NCBI GenBank assembly: GCA_014377015.1
Contig: JACMQL010000026.1
Location: 1-64,000, forward strand
Reading direction: 5' to 3'
Source of the DNA: Actinomycetota bacterium
GTDB taxonomy: Bacteria; Actinomycetota; Actinomycetes; Nanopelagicales; Nanopelagicaceae
Length of the DNA: 64,000 nucleotides
This document shows, in pieces, positions 1 through 6,803 of this stretch. How positions within the stretch are numbered: position 1 is the stretch's first letter; the number at the start of each line of letters is the position of its first letter. The notes beneath the pieces were generated by a model. That model had not been told where the DNA came from. It saw nothing but the letters and a program-made list of their open reading frames with translations, and did not search any database. The position numbers and the translations under genes were made by a program.

Positions 1-2
1 AA

Positions 3-101
3 GCCAAACTTGGCAAGAACATCGTGAAAGCAGGCATCCATACTGTTCTTGTTCGCATCAACGGTAAAGTTGTCTACCTGAAGAATTTCAAGGTGAAATA
101 A
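3..101 (+). CDS. C-terminal end of an unidentified protein (partial)
   Basis: The third frame is open from the window edge to a TAA at 99-101 and gives 32 residues ending in KNFKVK, with the pattern KAGIHTVLVRINGKVVYLK. This alternation of hydrophobic and polar residues resembles the closing beta strands of exported actinobacterial surface proteins, but the fragment is too short for a family call. It is convergent with the toxin gene that ends at 139. The reading frame could be a chance one, although it fits the local gene spacing. Confidence 0.5.
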   Translation, partial: AKLGKNIVKAGIHTVLVRINGKVVYLKNFKVK

Positions 102-138
102 ACTTAATTTCCTGCGTGCCGGTTGCGCCGTTGTAGTT

Positions 139-564
139 CTAAGTACCGCCAGAAATCAGCCACTCATTCCAAGTGCGCACGCCGTCCTCTTGGCTCATTT
201 CATCCAGTTCGCTTGGATTCAAACCGACCTTTGTGATCAAGTTTTTGGCAAGTTTTGCATCAATCCCGTGATGCGGTGGTGAAGACGTAGGAGTGGGTCG
301 TACGGGTCGGATGCCTTTGTCCACTGCCGCCCAAAATTGCCCTTCGTCAATACAAAGTTGGTCACGCCATATTCGATTAAACAATTCCTGATCGAAGATT
401 TGCCCTTTGCCGTGGGATACCCGTGTGTATAAACGTTCACCAGTGGGGGTTGTGAAAACGTAACGGTGATGGTCACCCTTTTTCTTGTCGGATTTCTTGT
501 CTTTGTCTTCCCAGCCTTCTACCTCAACGTATCGATTCAACTCTTTATGCGTCGGCAACCTCAT
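139..564 (-). CDS. HicA-like toxin (predicted mRNA interferase)
   Basis: 141 residues. The N-terminal half carries KKGDHHRYVFTTPTGERL (about residues 29-46), which resembles the G-D-H-x-x-Y strand and catalytic His of HicA-type double-stranded-RNA-binding-fold toxins, followed by RDQLCIDEGQFWAAVD, like the closing helix (I-x-x-x-x-F-W) of that fold. Similar actinobacterial proteins are annotated as cytotoxic translational repressors of toxin-antitoxin systems. The C-terminal 50 residues, after a Pro/Thr linker, are an extension not typical of HicA. The start ATG overlaps the stop of the upstream antitoxin by one base (TAATG), so the pair is translationally coupled with the antitoxin first. 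The toxin role is inferred from fold resemblance and gene order. Confidence 0.6.
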   Translation of the reverse strand: MRLPTHKELNRYVEVEGWEDKDKKSDKKKGDHHRYVFTTPTGERLYTRVSHGKGQIFDQELFNRIWRDQLCIDEGQFWAAVDKGIRPVRPTPTSSPPHHGIDAKLAKNLITKVGLNPSELDEMSQEDGVRTWNEWLISGGT

Positions 565-986
565 TAATCATCTCCAAAAAGAAAGTTGCGAAGCTCCTCG
601 TCATCGCTCAGACGCACGAGGGCAGGAAGTGCCCACCCTTTCTGGTGATTTGGATATTCCCTAAGATCTTCCATCCAGGTGGTTGCATAGTCGCGTAGCG
701 CTTCAATAAGTTCGCCTCCCGCCTCCTCGAAAGAAGTCCCTTGGGAGCTGATAGGCAAATCCTCCAGCCACATACTTACCTGGCCTTCTTTGGAAAAATG
801 CACCTTCGGATCAAGAGCGCACTGCGCGCGCAGCAAGCTTTTAAGATCGTCTTTGCGAATCACCGCGTCGGGGGCATCATTTTCGCGAGCTATCTCAACG
901 ATAAGTCGACGACCGGCCATGTCGTATATGTCAGAAATGGACGCGCGGGCATCGGTGATTTTTGAGTAGCTAAGGATTTGACTCAT
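564..986 (-). CDS. antitoxin with Phd-like N-terminus and HicB-like C-terminal part
   Basis: 140 residues from the chosen start at 986. The first 40 residues (SYSKITDARASISDIYDMA) look like the Phd/YefM DNA-binding antitoxin fold. The middle (WLEDLPISSQGTSFEEAG, then a helix) looks like the HicB pattern in which a beta hairpin ending in LPG is followed by G-x-S/T-x-E-E-A. A longer frame is open to 1052, but the shorter start is preferred because a TACTCT hexamer sits six bases before it and a perfect palindrome lies just upstream, inside the would-be longer reading frame. Likely neutralises the toxin at 139-564 and represses its own promoter. Confidence 0.6.
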   Translation of the reverse strand: MSQILSYSKITDARASISDIYDMAGRRLIVEIARENDAPDAVIRKDDLKSLLRAQCALDPKVHFSKEGQVSMWLEDLPISSQGTSFEEAGGELIEALRDYATTWMEDLREYPNHQKGWALPALVRLSDDEELRNFLFGDD

Positions 987-998
987 GGGTGAAGAGTA
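987..998 (-). promoter_or_regulatory. leaderless -10 box of the antitoxin at 986
   Basis: On the minus strand the hexamer TACTCT (998 to 993) is followed by six bases and the ATG at 986, the TANNNT-N6-start layout repeated across this window. Confidence 0.6.
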
Positions 999-1003
999 CT
1001 GGG

Positions 1004-1018
1004 TGTACCGTCGGTACA
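1004..1018. promoter_or_regulatory. palindromic operator of the HicA-like TA pair
   Basis: TGTACCGTCGGTACA is a perfect 7-bp inverted repeat around a single central base. It lies immediately upstream of the -10 box of the antitoxin gene, where an autorepressor would block RNA polymerase. The operator role is inferred. Confidence 0.65.
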
Positions 1019-1177
1019 CAACGTACGCCACACGATTGCCTTGCCCTGACATCTACATTCAATTCGATCGGCGCCTAGACCTTCACTCCTTCCAACTCAA
1101 ACATTGTCGTGAATCGGAATGGCGAAGTCGTAATTTGAAAAACTTAATAGCCAAGTGAAAGAGTTTTTGGATCAGTA

Positions 1178-1462
1178 TCAATTTCGTTTGAGGTTTCGAT
1201 AGAAGTTCTCGTGCGCACCAATAGCAGCGAGCTGGACTTTGAGGTTGAGCTCATCTATCGAGTAGGCGATCAGGTATTCGACGTCCAAAGCCTGAAATTT
1301 CACAACATAGAAATCTGCGAGATCCGCTTTCTTTCTATCTCCTACAAAGGGATTTTCCGCAATTTTCAAAATTGCCTGGTGCGTTGCTTCGGCAGTGTTC
1401 GGGTGCAATTTCTTCGCGCCACGGAGAAATCGGCGTGTGGCTGTAACCGAGTAAACGCTCAA
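1178..1462 (-). CDS. RelE/ParE-family toxin
   Basis: 94 residues, the usual length of the family. It opens with a beta strand and two helices (RRFLRGAKKLHPNTAEATHQ) and then NPFVGDRKKADLADFYVVKF, the RelE/ParE hairpin region, and ends LAAIGAHENFYRNLKR, the typical strand plus C-terminal H-x-x-x-Y segment. The start is a TTG whose last bases overlap the TGA of the upstream antitoxin, so translation is coupled. Members either cleave ribosome-bound mRNA or inhibit gyrase; the sequence alone does not say which. Confidence 0.8.
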   Translation of the reverse strand: MSVYSVTATRRFLRGAKKLHPNTAEATHQAILKIAENPFVGDRKKADLADFYVVKFQALDVEYLIAYSIDELNLKVQLAAIGAHENFYRNLKRN

Positions 1463-1680
1463 AAGAGATTAGGCGAGTAGGGGGTCTCGTACTCGGCGGG
1501 CTCTGCGAGCGATGCAACGACGTCCACGATGAAATTGATCGGCAAATCTGGGTTATCAAGCGCGGTGCGCCCGATCTTCGCCCAGTATTCGATCTGCCCA
1601 GCAATGGTTCGATGCTCGATGGCGGCTTCAGCGCGGGCAAGTGCATAAAGTTCAGGATCTATTCGGACTGGCATGCTCAT
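1459..1680 (-). CDS. ParD-like antitoxin
   Basis: 73 residues. The start MSMPVRIDPELYALARAEAA is a ribbon-helix-helix beginning (a strand with alternating residues followed by a helix), continued by RTIAGQIEYWAKIGRTALDNP, which is characteristic of the ParD-like antitoxin family. The C-terminal tail, rich in Pro, Glu and Tyr, would wrap the toxin. The antitoxin precedes the toxin and overlaps it. The start at 1680 is supported by a TAATAT hexamer six bases upstream. Confidence 0.8.
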   Translation of the reverse strand: MSMPVRIDPELYALARAEAAIEHRTIAGQIEYWAKIGRTALDNPDLPINFIVDVVASLAEPAEYETPYSPNLF

Positions 1681-1692
1681 AAAGATATATTA
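1681..1692 (-). promoter_or_regulatory. leaderless -10 box of the ParD-like gene
   Basis: On the minus strand TAATAT (1692 to 1687) is followed by six bases and the ATG at 1680. It overlaps one arm of the inverted repeat at 1690-1707. Confidence 0.65.
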
Positions 1693-1707
1693 CTACTTTT
1701 GTAGTAA
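1690..1707. promoter_or_regulatory. inverted-repeat operator of the ParDE-like pair
   Basis: TTACTAC-TTTT-GTAGTAA has 7-bp perfect arms around four bases. One arm overlaps the -10 box, as expected for an autoregulated toxin-antitoxin promoter bound by a ribbon-helix-helix antitoxin. Confidence 0.65.
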
Positions 1708-1749
1708 ACCTACCCTGTATCGAAATTGTGCACACCCTTCAATATCGTT

Positions 1750-1799
1750 GGTTGACAAGGTTGACAAGCAGTGAAACACTTTGGTTGACAAAGTTGACT
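1750..1799 (+). promoter_or_regulatory. four GTTGAC iterons upstream of the Xre/RES pair
   Basis: GTTGAC occurs at 1751, 1760, 1784 and 1793: two tandem pairs of period 9 whose first members are 33 bases apart. The copies also read as TTGACA -35 boxes; TTGACA at 1752 is followed after 17 bases by AACACT at 1775, a possible -10. The second pair would then lie at and after the transcription start. Likely antitoxin binding sites. Confidence 0.55.
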
Positions 1800-1808
1800 G
1801 GAGAAATC

Positions 1809-2372
1809 ATGTCCACGAAATCGCCCACTCGTGTTTCTGCGAAATTGGAACCACCACGACAAGATTTTAATGTTGTCGAAAATTTTCTCGAAATGCTTGC
1901 GAAGGAGTTATACCTACTTGATCCGCAGGGCCACCAACTCTCTCGTGTAGAAGATGCGCAGAGATTCGCGCGAGAAACTGCGGAGAAAGTTATTGATTCA
2001 TCCAAGTCGTGGCAGGAACACCTCGGAACTTTTTATGATGCAGAAGGAGTTCGTCATCTTCTCGCTCGCGGCGATAAGCCACTAACGCGACAGGCAATTA
2101 GTAAACGCAAAAACTTACTCGCACTCACAACCGGTTCTCGAGCCGTTGTCTATCCTTCCTTTCAGTTTAAAAATCGTACGGTGGTTGCCGGGATGGGTGA
2201 GGTGCTAGCTCAACTTCCCGAAGAGCTGCTTTCGCGCTGGACATTGGCGTCTTGGTTAGTTTCTAAAGAAACGGAGTTGGGTGACCAAGCGCCGATTGAT
2301 TTGATGCGGCAAGGAAACGCGGATGCCGTTGTATCAATAGCTCGCCAATGGGCGCATTCTTTAAGCGCTTAG
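1809..2372 (+). CDS. Xre/MbcA/ParS-type antitoxin
   Basis: 187 residues. The middle (DAEGVRHLLARGDKPLTRQAISKRKN) is a helix-turn-helix, and the C-terminal part (LSRWTLASWLVSKETELGDQ then APIDLMRQGNADAVVSIARQ) matches the Xre/MbcA/ParS toxin-binding domain: W-L, a short acidic stretch, then P-x-D-L-x-x-G and a helix. The ATG at 1809 follows GGAG at 1800-1803; the frame is open further upstream but would run through the iterons. The RES toxin gene starts two bases after the stop codon, giving the antitoxin-toxin order known for Xre-RES systems. Confidence 0.8.
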   Translation: MSTKSPTRVSAKLEPPRQDFNVVENFLEMLAKELYLLDPQGHQLSRVEDAQRFARETAEKVIDSSKSWQEHLGTFYDAEGVRHLLARGDKPLTRQAISKRKNLLALTTGSRAVVYPSFQFKNRTVVAGMGEVLAQLPEELLSRWTLASWLVSKETELGDQAPIDLMRQGNADAVVSIARQWAHSLSA

Positions 2373-2373
2373 T

Positions 2374-3015
2374 ATGAAGAGCCAGCCGGTGCACTTCGAT
2401 GTTAAAAAATTTCCAACGTTTTCGCTTGGGTCGACTTCCCCTTTGTATCGTCTCTACAAACATACCCGGAAGGGAGATGCAACCCAATCGGGTTGGTACT
2501 TCTCCAGCAAGGGGAATCCGCGTTCCGGGAGATTTGATTTACCTGTTCCGCATGGCACTTGTTATTTCTCAACAGAGAAGTTTGGAGCTTGGACCGAAAC
2601 GTTTCGTGGCGCGGCTATCGTAAACAGTGCCGATGTTGATTGCAGAACTTTGCTGTCCGCAATATGCAAGTCAGAAATCAACTTGGCCAGCATGACTGAT
2701 AGGCGAGCTGCGAAATTCGGAGTGAACATGGATCTCTTTACGGGCGACGATTACCATCGTCCTCAAGAATGGGCCCAGGCATTCTTTACGGCGAAGTTCG
2801 AAGGATTGATTGCGCTATTGCGTCACGATCCCAGCGCGCGTGCGAGAAATGTAGGAATCTTTGGAAAGACTGGAGCCGTCGCTCGGCTGACTGGCTGGCA
2901 GACTTCACGCACGTCCCCCAGCATGGATGCCGGACTCCTGCAGGACCTTCGCGAGGTAGGTTTATCGGTCTTGGACGTACCCAACCATGTTGCCATTACG
3001 CCATTCACCGAATAG
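2374..3015 (+). CDS. RES-domain toxin (predicted NAD+-degrading)
   Basis: 213 residues. It has the RES fold signatures: LYRLYKHTR near residue 26, GWYFSSKGNPRSGRFDLP (about residues 40-57), where G-R-F carries the conserved arginine, GTCYFSTEKFGAWTETF (tyrosine and glutamate positions), and a final segment with LREVGLSVLDVPN. RES toxins such as MbcT break down NAD+ and are held in check by the Xre/MbcA partner encoded just upstream. Stop and start of the two genes are one base apart. The NAD+ activity is family knowledge, not shown here. Confidence 0.8.
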   Translation: MKSQPVHFDVKKFPTFSLGSTSPLYRLYKHTRKGDATQSGWYFSSKGNPRSGRFDLPVPHGTCYFSTEKFGAWTETFRGAAIVNSADVDCRTLLSAICKSEINLASMTDRRAAKFGVNMDLFTGDDYHRPQEWAQAFFTAKFEGLIALLRHDPSARARNVGIFGKTGAVARLTGWQTSRTSPSMDAGLLQDLREVGLSVLDVPNHVAITPFTE

Positions 3016-3206
3016 GCCGGATATGTAGGGCTACTTCGCTAGGAAACTGGGTCCGCGCTCGCTGCATCTGGGTGACCTGGCGAAATGTCCGTTTTGTCCC
3101 GTCTCCGCTACAAACCCACACGATATTCGTAGAAGCAAGTAGAGGCGGCGACGGTCGCTTCTGTACCAAAATTAGAACACAACCCGGTTGAAAAGGATCT
3201 TAAAAA

Positions 3207-4706
3207 GTGGCGAAGAAATCTGCAGTTCAGGCAGGTCCGATGGTGTGGACCGTTGCCGAACTCGGTGCTTTCTACACAGAGCACCGCTCAGAGCTTCTCG
3301 CCCATGCCGCCCGCGTGTTAAGGGATTCGGCTAAGGCAGAAGAAATTACTCAGGATGCGCTCATCAAATTCATGTTGGCTGCTCCGGAATTAGAATCATC
3401 CGAGCACGCACTTTCTTATTTGCACCGCACGATTGAAAACCTCTGCATTGATCTCTTCCGCCTCGAAGGTCGCCGTCCCAACCTTGTTCTTCTCGATGAT
3501 GCAACTGCCGAGGTTGAAGCAATCTGGCAAGACAATGGCGATCACTCCGCCGTTCTTAGCGCTGCCGAAGATGCCGCAATTATTCGTGAAGCCCTCGCAC
3601 TTCTTTCACCTGCAGAGCGCGCCGCACTTGTGATGTGGGAAGTTGAAGGCCGCTCGACAGAGGAAATCGCTGCCGAACTTGGCATCAAAGAAAGCGCAGT
3701 GCGCCACACTGTTTCGCGCGCACGTGCATCCTTGCGACGAATTCTTTCCGAACTCATCATCGACGAAGAGCGCGGACTTACTGCACTTGACCTTCTTTCT
3801 ACTACGTATAAGAAGGCATCTGATGTTGCCAAGAAATCTTCCAAGGTCGCACTATCACTTGTGATGATCCTGGTTGGATTCCTCGGATACAACTCCTTAA
3901 CGGGAGATAACGGTTCATTGGTTGTAAAACCAAATACCGAAATCGCATCTGGTCCTGTTGCTGGTTCTACTGGCAACAAGGCAACCGAAGAGGAAGTAAC
4001 TCCTTCCACAGCTCCGTCGGCGGCAAACCCTTCGAAGACAGCAACAAAACCTTCGTTGTCGTCGGCAACAAAAGCTGCTGTAGTTAATCCTTCTTCGTTT
4101 GCTTCACCATCTAAAGCACCTGCAAACGTTCCGCAAAAACCTGTTGCAACTCCAAAGGAAGATACCGATGGATTAGTAAATGGATTTGCAATAAAGAGCG
4201 CGCGACTTTCTTATCCTGGTCTTGATAAAGATGGCGTCCCAACTGGCTTCACGATTACTGATTCATCTAATGCGATCGGTACTTTATTTGTAGGAAAAGA
4301 CGCGCCAATCCTTACTGATTCAGGCATCGTGCTAAAGAATCGTGTACTGACAACTGATGGCGGACCAAACATCATGATCACGCAGACCATCACAGTCGAT
4401 GGCACCGGTACTCATGTTGATGTATACCCTGTTGCAGGTATCAATGGTTTCTGGACAGCACTTAATATCGGTTCAACTTCGGTCACATCTGAAAGACTTG
4501 CAGACGGCAATCATCTGATGACGGTAACGATGCTCATTAATTCTGCGGTATCCTCTGACTATCTCTTAGCAACAAACGGCAAAGGGTATGATTTGAGTTC
4601 AGCGCCTAAAGCAATTACAGCGCGAATCCTTCTTACTTCAGGTAAGACCCAAATTCTTGCCGAAGCAATTTCGGTATCAGATACAAGAAAGGGAGCAATC
4701 ACCTAA
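3207..4706 (+). CDS. ECF-type sigma factor fused to a membrane helix and an outside domain
   Basis: 499 residues from a GTG start. Residues 20-90 are sigma-70 region 2 (AEEITQDALIKFM, then LSYLHRTIENLCIDLFR). Residues 128-183 are region 4, with the helix-turn-helix EEIAAELGIKESAVRHTVSR. Residues 213-230 (KVALSLVMILVGFLGY) form one membrane helix. A Ser/Thr/Pro/Ala-rich stretch (about 240-325) leads to a roughly 170-residue domain with no recognised family. The predicted topology is sigma inside and the last domain outside. No separate anti-sigma gene is seen. The next gene encodes a major secreted surface protein, a plausible target. Sigma factors with fused membrane extensions are known in a few ECF families; this pairing is not one I recognise. 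Confidence 0.85.
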   Translation: MAKKSAVQAGPMVWTVAELGAFYTEHRSELLAHAARVLRDSAKAEEITQDALIKFMLAAPELESSEHALSYLHRTIENLCIDLFRLEGRRPNLVLLDDATAEVEAIWQDNGDHSAVLSAAEDAAIIREALALLSPAERAALVMWEVEGRSTEEIAAELGIKESAVRHTVSRARASLRRILSELIIDEERGLTALDLLSTTYKKASDVAKKSSKVALSLVMILVGFLGYNSLTGDNGSLVVKPNTEIASGPVAGSTGNKATEEEVTPSTAPSAANPSKTATKPSLSSATKAAVVNPSSFASPSKAPANVPQKPVATPKEDTDGLVNGFAIKSARLSYPGLDKDGVPTGFTITDSSNAIGTLFVGKDAPILTDSGIVLKNRVLTTDGGPNIMITQTITVDGTGTHVDVYPVAGINGFWTALNIGSTSVTSERLADGNHLMTVTMLINSAVSSDYLLATNGKGYDLSSAPKAITARILLTSGKTQILAEAISVSDTRKGAIT

Positions 4707-4762
4707 TGAACTCCCTCACAACTAAGTTTCTTCACCAAGTCCGGATATTTGGTGGAGGATTT

Positions 4763-4787
4763 GATGCGTCAGCACGTGCGACGCATC
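4763..4787 (+). promoter_or_regulatory. leader hairpin 1 before the surface protein gene
   Basis: GATGCGTC, then A and the self-complementary GCACGTGC, then GACGCATC: 8-bp outer arms enclosing a shorter palindrome, with one unpaired A. It lies in the 131-base gap between the sigma factor gene and the surface protein start. Possible mRNA-stabilising hairpin or regulator binding site. Confidence 0.6.
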
Positions 4788-4799
4788 GAAAAGCCGCTT

Positions 4800-4814
4800 C
4801 TGAGAACGTCTCAG
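4800..4814 (+). promoter_or_regulatory. leader hairpin 2 before the surface protein gene
   Basis: CTGAGA-ACG-TCTCAG, 6-bp arms and a 3-base loop, 12 bases upstream of the AAAGGA ribosome binding site at 4827-4832. Confidence 0.55.
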
Positions 4815-4837
4815 GAGCGACAATCGAAAGGAAAACA

Positions 4838-6682
4838 ATGTCTACAAAGACAACTCTCAAGCGCATCGCGCTTGTGGCTGTTGCTGCGACAGGTTTCGGT
4901 CTTATGTCTGCGGTTCCATCAAACGCAGCATCACAGGCTGATTCCTTGACAGCTTCAGTAGCGACATCAAGCACAACTTCTGGAGTATTAGTTTCAAACA
5001 CCATTACTGGTGCATTTCTAGCAACTGCCGCTGGAGACCAGATGACCGTTACGGCATCTATCGTCACCATGCCTGCAGGTAACGCAGCATTGCCATCAAT
5101 GGTGGCTGGTGCAACTACTAACGCAACTATCGGTGGAACTACTCTGGTTTCTACCATTACGTCTGCTGCTGCTGGATCAACTTCTGGTGCTTTGACAGCA
5201 TCATTCACACCAGTTGTTTCTGGTACATATGTACTTAAGTTCACACCAACCATCACAAGTGGTGGCGGAGTTCTTAGTTCATCTGCCGTCACATGGACAG
5301 TAACTGTTGCTGCTACTCCTGCAGTCACAGCTGCTAACTCAACATCATTCGTCAACGCTCTTCAAGTAACAGCTGGAATCGTTGACGCTTCTGTTGCTGC
5401 TGCAAAGACTTTAACCGTGGGCGCTGGTACACAAGCTGCATCGATCGTTGTTACCTCAATGAACAACGTTCCAACTAACTTGACAGCATCGACAGCTCTT
5501 ACCGCAACCATTTCTGGTCCAGGATTACTTGGATTCGGAACTGTTGCTGGAGTTGCAACGATCGTCCCAACCGGCCGCGCCATCACAGGCACAGCTGGAC
5601 AGAATGTAGTCGGCGTATTTGCTGACGGAACAGCTGGAACCGCAACAATCACCATCTCTGCTGGTTCAACAGTTCTTTCAACAGAGACAGTGGTCTTCTA
5701 CGGTTCGGTAGCCACATTGGCTTCAACTGTTGTTTCCTCTGTAATCGCAACAACTGGTGGCCTCGGTGCCGGTGCGGTTACTGCAATTGCTAAGGACGGA
5801 AACGGAAACGTTGTAGCCGGTGCCATGCTTTACATCACATCAAGTGACTTGACCGTTCTTAACGCGTCATACCTTGCTGCTAATGCTGTAACCGATGGAA
5901 CTGGTAAGGCAACATTCAACCTTCCTAACGGTCTGAAGGCTGGCTCAGTTAACTTGGTCGTTGGCGACGGATCATCCCTTGCGCTAACAACAATCTCAGC
6001 AGCTCCAGTATCAGTCCGTGTTGGTTCACAGACTGCTAATGCAGTAACACTTCTCTTCGACAAGAACTCATATGTTCTTGGTGAGGCAGCAGTACTTACA
6101 GTTGCTCTAGTTGATGCAACTGGCGCACCAGTTGCGAACGGTACATACGCAAACGTATTCACCGCTCTGCTAACTGCTAACTTCGCAATAACCGGAACTC
6201 TTCCAAGCGCTTCAATCACCATCACCAACGGTCTTGGCACATTGGCTTTCCCAGTCAACATGCCAGTATTTGCCGCTGATGTTGTTGTTTCAGGCACTGT
6301 CGGAACTTCACTTCCAACTGCAGCTCAGGTTGCAATCTCTTCATCAATAGCTTCAGTATCTAACTCATCATCTGATGCAGCTACTGATGCAGCTAACGCA
6401 GCAACCGATGCAGCTAACTACGCTGCTGACGCCGCTGATGCAGCTACAACCGCTGCTGAAGAAGCAACTGCTGCAGCACAAGCTGCACAAGAGTCTGCAG
6501 ATGCTGCAACAGCAGCAGTTGTTGAACTCTCAACCAAGGTATCTGCACTCGTAGATGCACTACGCGCACAGGTCACCTCTTTGGGCAACTATGTAGCGAA
6601 GGTTGCTGCAGCCCTTGGTCGTGTTGGAACCGCTCTTAACAAGGTTCTATACAACCAAAAGAAGGCGCTTGCTCGTAACTAA
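4838..6682 (+). CDS. secreted surface (S-layer-like) protein
   Basis: 614 residues. The chosen ATG at 4838 has AAAGGA at 4827-4832 and opens a classic signal peptide (lysines, LVAVAATGFGLMSAV, then SNAAS cleavage). The longer frame from 4706 lacks such a signal. The mature protein is very rich in Ala, Thr, Val, Ser and Gly with few charges, in beta-sandwich-like stretches such as AIAKDGNGNVVAGAMLYITS (bacterial Ig-like). Residues near 512-552 are an Ala-rich repeat of DAATDAA, NAATDAA type, then a coiled coil (ELSTKVSALVDALRAQVTSL) and a basic end (NQKKALARN). Codon use is strongly biased, suggesting high expression. Probably a cell-envelope layer or adhesin protein; no sorting signal is visible. 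Confidence 0.75.
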   Translation: MSTKTTLKRIALVAVAATGFGLMSAVPSNAASQADSLTASVATSSTTSGVLVSNTITGAFLATAAGDQMTVTASIVTMPAGNAALPSMVAGATTNATIGGTTLVSTITSAAAGSTSGALTASFTPVVSGTYVLKFTPTITSGGGVLSSSAVTWTVTVAATPAVTAANSTSFVNALQVTAGIVDASVAAAKTLTVGAGTQAASIVVTSMNNVPTNLTASTALTATISGPGLLGFGTVAGVATIVPTGRAITGTAGQNVVGVFADGTAGTATITISAGSTVLSTETVVFYGSVATLASTVVSSVIATTGGLGAGAVTAIAKDGNGNVVAGAMLYITSSDLTVLNASYLAANAVTDGTGKATFNLPNGLKAGSVNLVVGDGSSLALTTISAAPVSVRVGSQTANAVTLLFDKNSYVLGEAAVLTVALVDATGAPVANGTYANVFTALLTANFAITGTLPSASITITNGLGTLAFPVNMPVFAADVVVSGTVGTSLPTAAQVAISSSIASVSNSSSDAATDAANAATDAANYAADAADAATTAAEEATAAAQAAQESADAATAAVVELSTKVSALVDALRAQVTSLGNYVAKVAAALGRVGTALNKVLYNQKKALARN

Positions 6683-6702
6683 CTTCAGTTAGTTTCAACT
6701 GG

Positions 6703-6740
6703 AACCCGGTCTCCACTTCGGTGGGGGCCGGGTTTCGGCT
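6703..6740 (+). terminator. intrinsic terminator after the surface protein gene
   Basis: AACCCGGTCTCCAC at 6703-6716 pairs with GTGGGGGCCGGGTT at 6721-6734 (two G-U pairs) around a TTCG loop, followed by a T-rich stretch. Confidence 0.9.
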
Positions 6741-6803
6741 TTTCTCAATGCCCCTGCAGGTTTCTCTCGGATTTCTCTCAAGGTCCTAAGGTTTTCTTAC
6801 TTC

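Noticed and set aside
3542-4009. 155-residue frame opposite the sigma factor
   Set aside because: Shadow of the coding strand; Ser/Arg-rich without family features.
4706-4837. Upstream extension of the surface protein to the ATG at 4706 (TAATG overlap with the sigma gene)
   Set aside because: The extra 44 residues precede a proper signal peptide and run through two hairpins; the ATG at 4838 has a ribosome binding site.
4732-5355. 207-residue frame opposite the surface protein
   Set aside because: Mirror frame caused by the biased Ala/Thr/Val codons of the surface gene; no motif, no start signal.
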